From Mycobacterium cookii (GTDB lineage Bacteria; Actinomycetota; Actinomycetes; Mycobacteriales; Mycobacteriaceae): 64,000 nt of DNA. The notes under the pieces were generated by a model. It searched no databases and had not been told where the DNA came from. It worked only from the letters and a program-made list of their open reading frames with translations. A program made the translations under genes and the position numbers. Position 1 is the first letter of the stretch; each line of letters begins with the position of its first letter. Where the stretch lies: NCBI RefSeq assembly GCF_010727945.1, contig NZ_AP022569.1, forward strand, positions 1,302,001 through 1,366,000, given 5' to 3'. Positions 39,383 to 48,770 of the stretch are shown in pieces.

Positions 39383-40006
39383 ATGGGCAACATCGACCGC
39401 GTCGTCACGCACGGCACCTTCGAACTCGACGGTGGCAGTTGGGAAGTCGACAACAACATCTGGCTGGTCGGCAACGACTCCGACGTGATCGTCTTCGACG
39501 CTGCACACAGCGCCGAACCGATTGTCAGTGCCGTCCGCGGACGCAATGTGGTGGCGGTGATCTGCACGCACGGCCACAACGACCACGTGACCGTCGCGCC
39601 CGAACTCGGTGAAACCCTCGACGCGCCGGTGCTGCTGCATCCCGCCGACGATGTGCTTTGGCGGATGACTCACCCGGACAAGGACTTTCGTCTGGTTTCC
39701 GACGATGAGACGCTCAGCGTCGCAGGCACCGAACTGCACGCGCTGCACACGCCCGGGCATTCGCCGGGCTCGGTGTGCTGGTACGCCCCCGAATTGGGCG
39801 CGGTGTTCAGCGGCGACACCCTGTTCTCCGGCGGCCCCGGCGCCACTGGGCGATCGTTCTCCGACTTCCCGACCATCCTGCAGTCGATCTCCAGCCGGCT
39901 CGGCGCGCTGCCCGCTGACACCGTCGTCTACACCGGCCACGGCGACACCACCCGGATCGGTGACGAGATCGTGCACTACGACGAATGGGTGGCCCGGGGG
40001 CACTAG
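39383..40006 (+). CDS. Metallo-beta-lactamase-fold hydrolase, mscR partner
   Basis: A 207-residue MBL-fold protein with the THGHNDH metal motif (HxHxDH), a conserved HTPGHSPGS and GDTLFSGGPGATGR. It abuts mscR (no gap), as Rv2260 does in M. tuberculosis. The pairing suggests a thioesterase acting on the mycothiol product, for example S-formyl-mycothiol, by analogy with glyoxalase II; this is inference. The last 4 bases overlap the convergent SHOCT gene. Confidence 0.88.
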   Translation: MGNIDRVVTHGTFELDGGSWEVDNNIWLVGNDSDVIVFDAAHSAEPIVSAVRGRNVVAVICTHGHNDHVTVAPELGETLDAPVLLHPADDVLWRMTHPDKDFRLVSDDETLSVAGTELHALHTPGHSPGSVCWYAPELGAVFSGDTLFSGGPGATGRSFSDFPTILQSISSRLGALPADTVVYTGHGDTTRIGDEIVHYDEWVARGH

Positions 40007-40749
40007 TTGCCGTCGAGGATCCGGCGCTTCTCGGACTCGAACTCCGCGTCGGTCAACGCTCCGGAGTCCCGCAGCGCTGCAATCGTTTTCAGTCGCTCCA
40101 GCCGGACGCCCTCGCCGCCGGGCTGGTGCGGCGTGCTGGTCACCGCCGGGCTCACGACCGGCGTGACCGGAAACTCAAAGCCAGGGATGCTCGCGGCGGG
40201 CGCCTCCTTGCGACGAACGCTCCCCAGCCACTTCGAAGCCACGATCGTCCCGACGAGACCCGCGGCGAACATGCCGACGAACACCCACACCAGCGAACCC
40301 AACTGGCTTCCGTGACCGAACGCCAGTCGCGGGTCGATGAACCCGCCGACTTTGCCGTCGGTGGTGACGTTGTAGTCACCGTCGACCGCGACCTGGGCCA
40401 CCCAAACCCGGACATGTGCGTCGTTGTTGACCGTCGTTGTGCTGCCGATGTTTTCCGTCACCACCGGCTCCGCGACCCCGTTGGGTGGCGCGATCGTGAC
40501 GCTCAACGGCGGGACGGGCAGGCCGCCGCCGCTCGGACTGCCGATCACATCCGCATGCAGGCTGATGGTCACCTCGCCGCGCGGCAGGTGCACGCTGGCC
40601 GAACCGGGGACCGGCACCTCCCCGTAGGCGTCATAGTCGTCGAGGACAAACGCGTTGAGCACCAGGGTCGCGATGAACCCGGGAACCGCCACGACCATCA
40701 GCCAGATGGCTACCGTTCGCGTGAACTTCGCAGGTCTTTCGCCGCTCAC
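40003..40749 (-). CDS. Membrane protein with C-terminal SHOCT domain
   Basis: A 248-residue protein with an N-terminal transmembrane helix ([27 protein letters not shown]), an external beta-rich domain (about 40-145), a second helix ([23 protein letters not shown]), and a cytoplasmic tail ending in a SHOCT motif ([26 protein letters not shown]). SHOCT motifs mediate oligomerisation or lipid/nucleic acid contact. Function unknown. Confidence 0.75.
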   Translation of the reverse strand: MSGERPAKFTRTVAIWLMVVAVPGFIATLVLNAFVLDDYDAYGEVPVPGSASVHLPRGEVTISLHADVIGSPSGGGLPVPPLSVTIAPPNGVAEPVVTENIGSTTTVNNDAHVRVWVAQVAVDGDYNVTTDGKVGGFIDPRLAFGHGSQLGSLVWVFVGMFAAGLVGTIVASKWLGSVRRKEAPAASIPGFEFPVTPVVSPAVTSTPHQPGGEGVRLERLKTIAALRDSGALTDAEFESEKRRILDGN

Positions 40750-40820
40750 CCGTGAAGTGTGGCACCGCGGGACACCAGGTGCACAGTAAAGTCAGGCGCG
40801 AGAAACAAGGAGACGATCGG

Positions 40821-41771
40821 ATGGCAAACAACCTCGTCGTAACGGTGCCCGATCTGTCCGGAAAACTCGCAGTCGTCACCGGATCCAACAGCGGCCTGGG
40901 CTTCGGACTGGCGCGCCGGCTGTCCGCGGCAGGTGCCGACGTCGTCATGGCCATCCGCAACCGCGCCAAAGGTGAAGCCGCCATCGACGAGATTCGCGCG
41001 ACGGTTCCGGACGCGAAGCTGACCATCAAACCGCTCGACCTGTCGTCGCTGGCCAGCGTCGCCGCGCTGGGTGAGCAGCTCAACGCCGACGGCCGCCCCG
41101 TCGACATCTTGATCAACAACGCCGGCGTGATGACTCCGCCAAGCCGCGAGACCACCGACGACGGATTCGAATTACAGTTCGGCAGCAACCATCTCGGCCA
41201 CTTCGCGCTGACGGCTCATCTGCTGCCGCTGCTGCGCGCCACCGGACATGCCCGAGTGGTGTCGCTGAGCAGCCTCGCGGCCCGCCAAAGTGGCCGCATC
41301 CATTTCGACGATCTCCAATTCGAGAAGTCCTATGCACCGATGCAGGCCTACGGCCAGTCGAAGCTCGCCGTGCTGATGTTCGCACGCGAGCTGGACCGCC
41401 GCAGCCACGAGGCCGGCTGGGGCATCACCTCCAACGCCGCGCACCCCGGCTTGACCAAGACCAACCTGCAGATCAGCGGACCGTCACATGGTCGCGCCAA
41501 GCCGTCGGTGATGGAACGGCTCTACACCGTGTCGTGGCGGCTGGCCCCGTTCCTGTGGCAGGAGATCGACGAAGGAATCCTTCCGGCCCTCTACGCGGCG
41601 GTGTCCCCGCAGGCCGAGGGCGGCGGCTACTACGGGCCGCAGGGCATCTACGAAGCCGCCGGCGGCGGGGTCGCGCCCGCCAAGGTGCCCGCCCGCGCCC
41701 GCGACGACGCCGCTAGTCGGCGATTGTGGGACGTTTCCGAACAACTCACCGGGGTCGGCTACCCGGGCTGA
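40821..41771 (+). CDS. Short-chain dehydrogenase/reductase
   Basis: A 316-residue SDR of the retinol-dehydrogenase-like group. Cofactor motif [17 protein letters not shown], then NNAGVM, catalytic Ser in VVSLSSLAA and YxxxK in [14 protein letters not shown] 40821 is preceded by AAGGAG; the open frame upstream is without support. The position corresponds to Rv2263. Substrate unknown; membrane lipid or steroid ketones are typical of close relatives. Confidence 0.88.
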   Translation: MANNLVVTVPDLSGKLAVVTGSNSGLGFGLARRLSAAGADVVMAIRNRAKGEAAIDEIRATVPDAKLTIKPLDLSSLASVAALGEQLNADGRPVDILINNAGVMTPPSRETTDDGFELQFGSNHLGHFALTAHLLPLLRATGHARVVSLSSLAARQSGRIHFDDLQFEKSYAPMQAYGQSKLAVLMFARELDRRSHEAGWGITSNAAHPGLTKTNLQISGPSHGRAKPSVMERLYTVSWRLAPFLWQEIDEGILPALYAAVSPQAEGGGYYGPQGIYEAAGGGVAPAKVPARARDDAASRRLWDVSEQLTGVGYPG

Positions 41772-41853
41772 GTCAGCGCTCGGTTTTGACCCGTCGCCGC
41801 AGCGGGTAGTCCGCCTAAGTCAACGGAGATGTTGCTAACGGGACGGGTGGGTC

Positions 41854-42156
41854 ATGAGCGAAGACGACAAGCAAGAGGCTGCAAACGACGAGAAGAACGA
41901 CGAGACCGGAGCTTCCTCGGAGAAGTTTGATCTGAGCGACGAGGGCAAAGAAAAAGTCCGCGAGATGCGGGCGGCCTACGACGATGACCGGCAGACCGCT
42001 GTCCTTCCCGGTACCGGTGGGACCATCACAGGTGTCGCCATCAACGAGTGGCTCGACGACGACGGCAATCCGAAATTCGGAAAAGACGAGCAAAAAGAAA
42101 AAGACGAAAAAGCCCAGCACCAAGAGAAAGAAAAGCAGGAGCAGACCGCGGACTAG
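41854..42156 (+). CDS. Small highly charged hydrophilic protein
   Basis: A 100-residue protein of very polar composition: an acidic N-terminus (MSEDDKQEAANDEKNDET), a short central segment VLPGTGGTITGVAINEWLDDDG that looks ordered, and a Lys/Glu/Gln-rich tail. It is likely to be largely disordered. The central PGTGGTI-type stretch may be a conserved motif of small actinobacterial proteins. No function is recognised. It is convergent with the Hsp70-like gene, overlapping its 3' end by 4 bp. Confidence 0.6.
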   Translation: MSEDDKQEAANDEKNDETGASSEKFDLSDEGKEKVREMRAAYDDDRQTAVLPGTGGTITGVAINEWLDDDGNPKFGKDEQKEKDEKAQHQEKEKQEQTAD

Positions 42157-43838
42157 CGGGAGCCGGGCGGCTGGAAAAGCCTTGGCCGATCGGGGTTCCG
42201 GGGGAACAGTGGCCGACGTTCCGGCGTCGTCGTGGGCGCCGTTGTGGTCGTTGGTGCCGTCGTCGTCGTAGTCGGGGCTTGGGTGGTCGTGGTGGTCGTG
42301 GTTGTCGAAGGCGCCTGGCTGGTGGTCGACGACGGCGTTCCGGTGTCGGACTGCGTCGACGACGTGCTGCTCTGCGTGGCCGAGGTGTCCGAGGTCCCCG
42401 GGTTGGCCGGTGTCGTGGTGACACCGGAGGACGGCGTGGTCGGGGTGTTACTCGACGTGTGCTGCATCGCGATCAGGACTCCGCTGCCGATGGCCAGCAC
42501 GGCCAGCGCGGTGGCCACCGCCACCACTACCGGCCGGCGATACCAGGCATCGGCCGCCAGGGCGGGTGCCGGATCCAGATCGAAGTCCTCCGGGCGGCGC
42601 GCAGCTGTCAGCGGTGCGCTCGTCGCATCGTCGGCGTACTCACCGGCTTGCAACGGCATGATGCCGGAGTCGTCATCTGCTTCCGACCAGGCCAGCGCCG
42701 GCGCCGGACTGGGTTCGGCAGGCACCTCCGACAGGGCCGTCGCATCGTCAACCGATCCGACTGCGGTTGGCGCCAGCGCCGTTGCGCCGTCCGCGGGACC
42801 GCGCGAGGCTCGCAGCGCCGCGCCGAGCGCTGCCGTCAGGTATGGCCGCGGCGCGGTGATGACCAGTGCGCTGAAGCGTTCCGACAGTGTCGTGGTGATC
42901 AGCGGGACACTCGCGCCGCCACCCACCGACGCGATTGCCGCTAGGTCTGACGCGCGAATTCCGTTGCGCTGCAACACGTCGTCGAAAAAATTCGTGAAGC
43001 CTTGCAATGAATCTCGGATGGCGTCGTCGAGTTCGTCTCGGGTGAGCCGGATTTCGCCGCGATAGCCCGGCACATCGACGGTCAGTTCGGTCGCGATGGT
43101 CGACGAAAGCCGTTCTTTGGCGTACCGGCAGGCCGCGCGCAGCCGAGACAGCGAGCCGATCGCCGACGTCGCCGCGGTGTCGAACGACCCCGCCGACGAG
43201 AGGTCGGCGACGACATGGGTGAGCAGCGCCTGATCGATCCGGTCGCCGGAGAACTCACGGTGCCGCACCGGGGCCGCGACCGCCTGGTAGCCGTTCGCGG
43301 CGTCGACCAGGCTCAGCGTCGTTCCCGAGCCACCGAAGTCGCACACGGCGATGGTTCCGACGTTGGGCACACCCGGGTTCACCTGCAGGGCCGACAGCGC
43401 CGCGGCGGAGTCGGGCAGTAACACGAATTGCCCGCGCGACCATTCGAAAACCCGGTCCACAGCGACTCGCACGGCGTCGACCGCTGCGGCGTCCCAGTGC
43501 GCGGGATGGGTCACGGCGACCGCATCGGGCAGCGGCCCACCGTCGGTGGCGGCATACGCCAGCGCCCGCAACGCGTCGGCGACCAGCATCTCGCTGCGGT
43601 GCAAGGTTCCATCGGCGGCCGTGATATCCGCCGAATCCCCCACCCGGTCGACGAAGTCGCTGATGACCAGGCCGGGCTCGTTCAGCTTCGGGTTCTCCGA
43701 CGGCACGCCCACCTCGGCTGGGCGCTGCCGGTACAGCGTCAGGACCGGCTTGCGGGTCACCGCGCGGTCGGCCGTCACCGCGGCCAAGGTCGTGGCCCCG
43801 ATCGAAAGGCCCAACGCCGACCGTTCTCCGTCAGCCAT
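42153..43838 (-). CDS. Membrane-anchored Hsp70-like ATPase with Thr/Pro-rich tail
   Basis: A 561-residue protein. Residues about 1-345 form an actin-like/Hsp70 nucleotide-binding domain: phosphate motifs ALGLSIGATTLAAV and AVCDFGGSGTTLSLVD, and adenosine motif IASVGGGASVPLI. The peptide-binding half of DnaK is missing; instead there is an acidic linker, one transmembrane helix (VVVAVATALAVLAIGSGVLIAM, about 436-458) and a 100-residue Thr/Ser/Pro tail that would be outside the cell and could be glycosylated. It resembles Rv2264c. Role unknown; a membrane sensor or envelope-assembly ATPase is possible. Confidence 0.8.
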   Translation of the reverse strand: MADGERSALGLSIGATTLAAVTADRAVTRKPVLTLYRQRPAEVGVPSENPKLNEPGLVISDFVDRVGDSADITAADGTLHRSEMLVADALRALAYAATDGGPLPDAVAVTHPAHWDAAAVDAVRVAVDRVFEWSRGQFVLLPDSAAALSALQVNPGVPNVGTIAVCDFGGSGTTLSLVDAANGYQAVAAPVRHREFSGDRIDQALLTHVVADLSSAGSFDTAATSAIGSLSRLRAACRYAKERLSSTIATELTVDVPGYRGEIRLTRDELDDAIRDSLQGFTNFFDDVLQRNGIRASDLAAIASVGGGASVPLITTTLSERFSALVITAPRPYLTAALGAALRASRGPADGATALAPTAVGSVDDATALSEVPAEPSPAPALAWSEADDDSGIMPLQAGEYADDATSAPLTAARRPEDFDLDPAPALAADAWYRRPVVVAVATALAVLAIGSGVLIAMQHTSSNTPTTPSSGVTTTPANPGTSDTSATQSSTSSTQSDTGTPSSTTSQAPSTTTTTTTTQAPTTTTTAPTTTTAPTTTPERRPLFPRNPDRPRLFQPPGSR

Positions 43839-43906
43839 GTCGTCTCATCCTGCGCATCGGCCACCAACTTATCGGCTGTCCGGTTCAGCCTGCCCGCTGC
43901 CGTCCG

Positions 43907-44980
43907 CTATCGAATCGTGCCGACGCCCGCGATCAGCGGCAGATCGAGCGGAGTGACCCAACCCGGGGGTAGCTCGTTGACGGCCGGCACCGCGTTGAGC
44001 GCCCGCATTCCGGTGGCCAGGCAGCCCGCGGCGGCCGCGTCCCGCCCGGATCCGTCGGTGAACCGAAACGCGGTCTCCTGCGAAATACTCGGCGTGCCTT
44101 CGATATCGACGCGGTAGACGTCGTCTTTGGTGCCGGCCGGCCAGTCCGGCGCCGCGTCCAGGCCGATGCGGTTGACGTGCTCGAGCTGGATACGGGTATG
44201 GCCTTGGTAGACGCCGTTGATGGTGAACCGGACGGCTGCGACGTGTCCCGGCGGGATGACACCCTTGGCCGTCTTGCGCTCGTTGGGGGTGATCCACTTA
44301 TCCCACGTGGTGGTGATCTCGTCGAGCATGATGCCGGCGGCGTGGGCGATCATCGGGACGGTGCCGCCCCACGCGAAGATCAGCACGTCACGGTTTTCCA
44401 GCATCGGACGGAACTCCGGCTCGCGACCGATGCCCATCTCGATTTCGTAGTCGCCCTCGTAGTTGGTGTAATCCAGCAACTCCGACGCCCGGACGGTGCG
44501 CACCTCGGAACACAGGCCCATCAAGGTCATCGGGAACAGGTCGTTGGCGAAGCCGGGGTCGATGCCGGTGGTGAAGCAGGACGATTCGCCCAACTCGCAG
44601 GCCTCGGTGATCGGCGCGATCCACTGCGGCGGGTTGAGGTGCATCGTCGGCCACACCCACGGTGTCATCGCCGTCGAGCACACGTCGATGCCGGCGCGCA
44701 GGAACCGCGTCATCAAAGCGATGTTCGCGTCGGCATGCGCGGCGGTCGGGCCGTAGTGCACCAGGGCGTCGGGCTTCAGCGCGATGAGAGCGTCGACGTC
44801 GTCGGTGGCCGTCACGCCGACCGGCTCGGACAGGCCGCAGATTTCGCCGACGTCGCGGCCGACCTTCTCCGGATTGCTGACGCCGACGCCGATCAGCTCG
44901 AACTCGGGGTGTTTGACGATCTCGGCGATCACCATCTTGCCGACGAAGCCGGTACCCCAAACGACGACTCGTTTTGCCAT
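43907..44980 (-). CDS. Dihydrodipicolinate reductase-like NAD(P)-binding protein
   Basis: A 357-residue oxidoreductase with an N-terminal Rossmann motif (VVVWGTGFVGKMVIAEIVKHP) and DapB-like organisation; the closest general class is the 2,4-diaminopentanoate dehydrogenase/DapB-N family. FTTGIDPGFANDLFP and GDYEIEMGIG are other conserved parts. Mycobacteria carry many such proteins, often near lipid or steroid genes. The true substrate is unknown. ATG 44980 gives MAKRVVVWG. It lies 10 bp downstream of the cytochrome b561 gene on the same strand. Confidence 0.8.
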   Translation of the reverse strand: MAKRVVVWGTGFVGKMVIAEIVKHPEFELIGVGVSNPEKVGRDVGEICGLSEPVGVTATDDVDALIALKPDALVHYGPTAAHADANIALMTRFLRAGIDVCSTAMTPWVWPTMHLNPPQWIAPITEACELGESSCFTTGIDPGFANDLFPMTLMGLCSEVRTVRASELLDYTNYEGDYEIEMGIGREPEFRPMLENRDVLIFAWGGTVPMIAHAAGIMLDEITTTWDKWITPNERKTAKGVIPPGHVAAVRFTINGVYQGHTRIQLEHVNRIGLDAAPDWPAGTKDDVYRVDIEGTPSISQETAFRFTDGSGRDAAAAGCLATGMRALNAVPAVNELPPGWVTPLDLPLIAGVGTIR

Positions 44981-44990
44981 GCGGTTCACC

Positions 44991-45557
44991 CTAGGCGCGG
45001 CTGGCGTCGGCCTTCTTCCGAACCCGGAAAGTCATCCGCTCGATCAGCCTGTCGCGCAACCCGAAGGTGTGCCACAGCACCGCGGAGATGTGCGCGGTGA
45101 TCACCGCTACCAGCGTGAAGGCGATCACCGAATGCGCTTGGCGCAGAATCCAAAACACATCCGCGTCGAACGGCGCGATCCGCGGCAGCCGAAGTGAGCC
45201 GAACACGACCACCGGGCCGCCGGCGGCCGAGATCATCGCCCAGCCGACCAGCGGCTGGAGCAGCAGCAGGGTATACAACAACTTCTCGGACAGCACGACG
45301 ACTTTGCCTTCCAGCGCGCCGATCGTCGGCGGCCACGCCGGCGGGTGGTGGGTCAACCGATTGACCACGCGCACCACCATCACCAGCAGGATGAGTGAAC
45401 CCAGCGACTTGTGCACCATGACCAGCGTGCCGTGTCCGCTGACCGAGTTGACCATGACGAAGCCGACTAACAGGGCGGTGAGCACCAAAACGGCTGTCAA
45501 CCAGTGCAAAATCCTGCTCAGCGCGGTGAACTTGTGGACCTCGGGTGCGTCGGTCAC
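44991..45557 (-). CDS. Cytochrome b561-type membrane protein
   Basis: A 188-residue four-helix dihaem-type membrane cytochrome. Helices and haem-ligand histidines appear in SRILHWLTAVLVLTALLVGF, LVMVHKSLGSLILLVMVVRVVN, LLYTLLLLQPLVGWAMI and RQAHSVIAFTLVAVITAHISAVLWHTF. It probably passes electrons from quinol across the membrane. The GTG start overlaps the TGA of the catalase-like gene (GTGA), so the two are co-translated. Confidence 0.87.
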   Translation of the reverse strand: MTDAPEVHKFTALSRILHWLTAVLVLTALLVGFVMVNSVSGHGTLVMVHKSLGSLILLVMVVRVVNRLTHHPPAWPPTIGALEGKVVVLSEKLLYTLLLLQPLVGWAMISAAGGPVVVFGSLRLPRIAPFDADVFWILRQAHSVIAFTLVAVITAHISAVLWHTFGLRDRLIERMTFRVRKKADASRA

Positions 45558-46576
45558 AGCGTGTTCTCCCTGGTGCGGCGCCGATACGACGCGGCGTAGA
45601 CGGCCGACCGTGCGCTCAGCAGCGGGTCGTCGGACGGTTCGATGCCGGGCGGCAGTACCAGCGGATCGAAGTTGACGTCGCGGGCGTTGCCCTTGGCCTC
45701 GGTGCTCACCGAGTCGAGAGTCAGCACACCCGCGTCGACGGTGCGGCGATCGGCCGGCCACAGCAGCGTCGCATCGTGGGTCGGATCGTCGGGCGTGCCG
45801 ACGGTCAGCATCAGCCGCCAGCGCAGCGGGCCGGCCCGCAATTGCCGAACCAGCGGATCGAACAAGGCATCGGGCCCCGACGTCGGCGGCAGTGCCTGCT
45901 GCAGCGGAATGAAGCTCCACCGCACCGGATTTCGCACACCGGACTGGCTGACGAAGTAGAAGGCGTTCAAGCCGCTGAAGACGCTGTCGGCGAAACCGGT
46001 TGTCGGCGGATGTTGTTTGAGGATCGTCGTGGCGCGCGCCGCGGGCGGGTGGCTGGCGTAGAACCGCGTCATCGCCGCCGGATCGGGCTTGCCGGTGCCG
46101 GGCACGATGGCCGTCGCGACCAGCCGGTCATAGATGCTCTGCGGCGAATCATCAGGAAAGACAGGAAGATTCAGCATCGCGGTACGCCACTGCTGGCTGC
46201 CCGGAAAGCCGAATGCCAAACCGAGGCCCCGGCCCGCTGCGGGACTGTCAGCGGTGTGTGGGTTGCCGCCGGCCCCGGAGAATCGGCCGAGCACCGGGGT
46301 GCGGCCCGGCGCGAACACCGCCGCCTTGGACAATTCACGGCCGTTGCCGTTGCTGTCGAACCAGCCGGTGACGGATACCCCTTTGGCATGGTTGGTGCGG
46401 TATTTCGGATGCCGGCCGAACGCGTTGTTGAAGGCGTCGAGAAAGGCCTGCGGCGTCAACCGCGAGGGGCCCAGCCAGTTGAATGCGGTCAGCAAGGCGG
46501 CGGCGTCGGCCGCCAGGAAAACGCACACCGCGGCAGCGCCGCGGAGCAGATCGCGCCGTGCGGGTAGTTCAGCCAT
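45554..46576 (-). CDS. Exported catalase-related haem peroxidase (SrpA-like)
   Basis: A 340-residue small catalase-fold protein. The start MAELPARRDLLRGAAAVCVFLA resembles a Tat signal peptide. Catalase features include NHAKGVSVTGWF (the distal-His equivalent with the AKG pattern), AVFAPGRTPVLGRFS and LGLAFGF. It lacks the long C-terminal parts of classical catalases, as in SrpA/KatA-like peroxidases. The gene is coupled to cytochrome b561 (GTGA), so I infer a periplasmic peroxide reductase fed by quinol. ATG 46576 has AAGGGAG upstream. Confidence 0.82.
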   Translation of the reverse strand: MAELPARRDLLRGAAAVCVFLAADAAALLTAFNWLGPSRLTPQAFLDAFNNAFGRHPKYRTNHAKGVSVTGWFDSNGNGRELSKAAVFAPGRTPVLGRFSGAGGNPHTADSPAAGRGLGLAFGFPGSQQWRTAMLNLPVFPDDSPQSIYDRLVATAIVPGTGKPDPAAMTRFYASHPPAARATTILKQHPPTTGFADSVFSGLNAFYFVSQSGVRNPVRWSFIPLQQALPPTSGPDALFDPLVRQLRAGPLRWRLMLTVGTPDDPTHDATLLWPADRRTVDAGVLTLDSVSTEAKGNARDVNFDPLVLPPGIEPSDDPLLSARSAVYAASYRRRTRENTL

Positions 46577-46719
46577 CGAGTAACTCCCTTCGGCAGTTCC
46601 ACGACGATTGTCGGCCATCGGTTCGATCGCGGCACACCGTGCGTTGGCGTCGCGGAAAAATGAATCGAAAATGGCCCGTCCCCCGGGGCCGGAGTGTCAC
46701 CATGGCCCGGGAGGTGACC

Positions 46720-47079
46720 ATGACGAGCAAACCGTCGATCGTCTTCGCTGCGCTGCTCGCTTTCGCGACCACGGTCGGACTCTGCGGAGAGGCGAGCGCA
46801 ACCGGCCCGCCGCCCGAGGTGACGTACGAATTGAGTGGCAGCGCCCCGGTGGCCGACTACATCTCGTACCAGACCGACAGCGACGTATCGGGTCAGGTGC
46901 AGCAGGCGCATGTGCCGCTGCCGTGGAAGACACAGTTCAGCGTCGACCCCGGCAACCCGGTCCTGGTGATCAGCGCGCAAAGTGCCGGCTCGATCACCTG
47001 CACGATCATGGTCGATGGCAATGTGGTCAGCCAGGCGACGGCGAACGGCGCACGCGCGCGCACAGTCTGCACGCACTGA
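46720..47079 (+). CDS. Secreted MmpS-like small protein
   Basis: A 119-residue protein with a signal peptide (IVFAALLAFATTVGLCGEASA) and an MmpS-type beta domain: EVTYELSGSAPVADYISYQTDSD, LPWKTQFSVDPGNPVLVISAQ and a Cys pair, SITCTIMVDGN and TVCTH. True MmpS proteins have a membrane anchor and pair with MmpL transporters; here no mmpL gene is adjacent. ATG 46720 follows GGGAGGT; earlier in-frame ATGs would spoil the signal peptide. Confidence 0.78.
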   Translation: MTSKPSIVFAALLAFATTVGLCGEASATGPPPEVTYELSGSAPVADYISYQTDSDVSGQVQQAHVPLPWKTQFSVDPGNPVLVISAQSAGSITCTIMVDGNVVSQATANGARARTVCTH

Positions 47080-47128
47080 TCCGGACTAGGCTCGCGCCTA
47101 AGCCCGCTCAATGACGAGGACGGTGCAC

Positions 47129-48412
47129 ATGGGCATTGCGACCCGCGTGAACGGCACGGCCCCACCCGAGGTCGCATTCGGCGACATCAACCTTGGCGCA
47201 TGGGATTTCTGGTCGCTCGACGACGATGTGCGCGATGGGGCGTTCGCCACACTGCGGCGTGAGGCACCGATCTCGTTCTGGCCGGAGCCCGTCCAGGAAG
47301 GCTTCCAAGCGGGTGCCGGGCATTGGGCGCTGACCAACCTCGACGACGTCTTCTTCGCCAGCCGCCACCCCGAGATCTTCAGCTCCAGCCCGAACATCAC
47401 CATCAACGACCAGACCCCCGAGGTATCCGAGTACTTCGGCTCGATGATCGTGCTCGACGACCCGCGACACCAACGGCTGCGGTCCATCGTCAGCAGAGCG
47501 TTCACCCCCAAGGTGGTGGCCCGGATCGAGGCGTCGGTCCGCGAGCGGGCCCACCGACTCGTTGCCTCGCTGATCGCCAATCATCCCGACGGCAAGGGCG
47601 AGGCGGTCACCGAGTTGGCCGGCCCACTGCCGTTGCAGGTCATCTGCGACATGATGGGCATCCCCGAGGAAGACCACCAGAAGATCTTCCACTGGACCAA
47701 CGTCATCCTCGGTTTCGGCGACCCCGACCTCACCACCGAATTCGATGAGTTCCTTCGGGTTTCGATGGAGATCGGCGGCTACGCCTCCGCCTTGGCCGAG
47801 GAGCGTCGCAGCAATCCCACCGACGATCTGACCACCAGCCTGGTCAATGCCGACGTCGACGGCGAACGACTCACGTCGGCCGAGGTCGCGTCGTTCTTCA
47901 TCCTGCTCGCCGTGGCCGGCAACGAAACCACCCGCAACGCGATCAGCCACGGACTGCTCGCCCTGACCCGCTATCCCGAGCAGCGCACGACGTGGTGGGC
48001 CGACTTCGACGGTCTTTCGCACTCGGCGGTCGAGGAGATCGTGCGATGGGCTTCGCCGGTGATTTACATGCGGCGCAGGCTCACCTGCGATTTCGAGCTG
48101 AGCGGGACGAAGATGGCCGCCGGCGACAAGGCGACGCTGTGGTACTGCTCGGCCAACCGCGACGAACGAAAGTTCAAGAACCCGTGGATGTTCGACGTCA
48201 CCCGCGACCCGAATCCGCACGTCGGTTTCGGCGGCGGGGGTGCGCACTTCTGCTTGGGCGCCAACCTGGCCCGTCGCGAGATCCGGGTGATGTTCGAAGA
48301 ACTCAACCGCGAAATACCCGACATCGCCGCCACCGAGGAGCCCGCGCGGCTGCTGTCGCCGTTCATTCACGGCATCAAGACGCTGCCGATCGCCTGGACG
48401 CCGCCAGGCTGA
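47129..48412 (+). CDS. cyp124: Cytochrome P450 CYP124
   Basis: A 427-residue P450, the length of M. tuberculosis CYP124A1 (Rv2266). The haem-binding loop is FGFGGGGAHFCLGANLARRE with the Cys ligand near 374. The I-helix motif is LLAVAGNETTRNAI and the ExxR is EEIVR. CYP124 hydroxylates the omega end of methyl-branched lipids and cholesterol/cholestenone. ATG 47129 (MGIATRVNG) matches homologs; an ATG six codons upstream is an alternative. Confidence 0.94.
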   Translation: MGIATRVNGTAPPEVAFGDINLGAWDFWSLDDDVRDGAFATLRREAPISFWPEPVQEGFQAGAGHWALTNLDDVFFASRHPEIFSSSPNITINDQTPEVSEYFGSMIVLDDPRHQRLRSIVSRAFTPKVVARIEASVRERAHRLVASLIANHPDGKGEAVTELAGPLPLQVICDMMGIPEEDHQKIFHWTNVILGFGDPDLTTEFDEFLRVSMEIGGYASALAEERRSNPTDDLTTSLVNADVDGERLTSAEVASFFILLAVAGNETTRNAISHGLLALTRYPEQRTTWWADFDGLSHSAVEEIVRWASPVIYMRRRLTCDFELSGTKMAAGDKATLWYCSANRDERKFKNPWMFDVTRDPNPHVGFGGGGAHFCLGANLARREIRVMFEELNREIPDIAATEEPARLLSPFIHGIKTLPIAWTPPG

Positions 48413-48448
48413 TTCCGGCGCATTCCGCGCAGCCGGGCGGCGCCGGAA
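48413..48448 (+). terminator. Hairpin after cyp124
   Basis: TTCCGGCGC (48413-48421) pairs perfectly with GCGCCGGAA (48440-48448) around an 18-base loop, beginning right after the cyp124 stop codon and lying between two convergent genes. There is no T run, which is usual for mycobacterial terminators. It could serve both strands. Confidence 0.5.
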
Positions 48449-48506
48449 CCTTGTTGCGGAAACGCGCCGGGCGTACGGTGTCCTACCCGCTGACCCTGGT
48501 GCGTTT

Positions 48507-48770
48507 CTAGACCGCCAGCGCGGGGGTGGCGAACAGCTGCCCCCACTCGTGACGAGCCGCCGACTGGGCGTCGGAGGATGTGTGCACGCACTCCTCGCCG
48601 CCATCGGCCAGATGCACCAACGCCCATGCCATCGCGAACACCGGCATCCGGTGGCGTTGTGCCGCGCTGATCAGCTCGTGAAAAGCCGCTTCGGACGAGC
48701 ATCGGCGAAGGCCGATGAGGATGCCCTTCGCGGTGTCGAGGATGCGACCGCCGTGCACTTCTGTCGTCAT
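48507..48770 (-). CDS. Short ANTAR-domain protein
   Basis: An 87-residue protein consisting almost entirely of an ANTAR RNA-binding domain: GGRILDTAKGILIGLRRCSSEAAFHELISAAQRHRMPVFAMAWALVHLADG, with the usual AKGIL and alternating helices (shown here as one continuous family match at residues 7-57). Confidence 0.1.
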   Translation of the reverse strand: MTTEVHGGRILDTAKGILIGLRRCSSEAAFHELISAAQRHRMPVFAMAWALVHLADGGEECVHTSSDAQSAARHEWGQLFATPALAV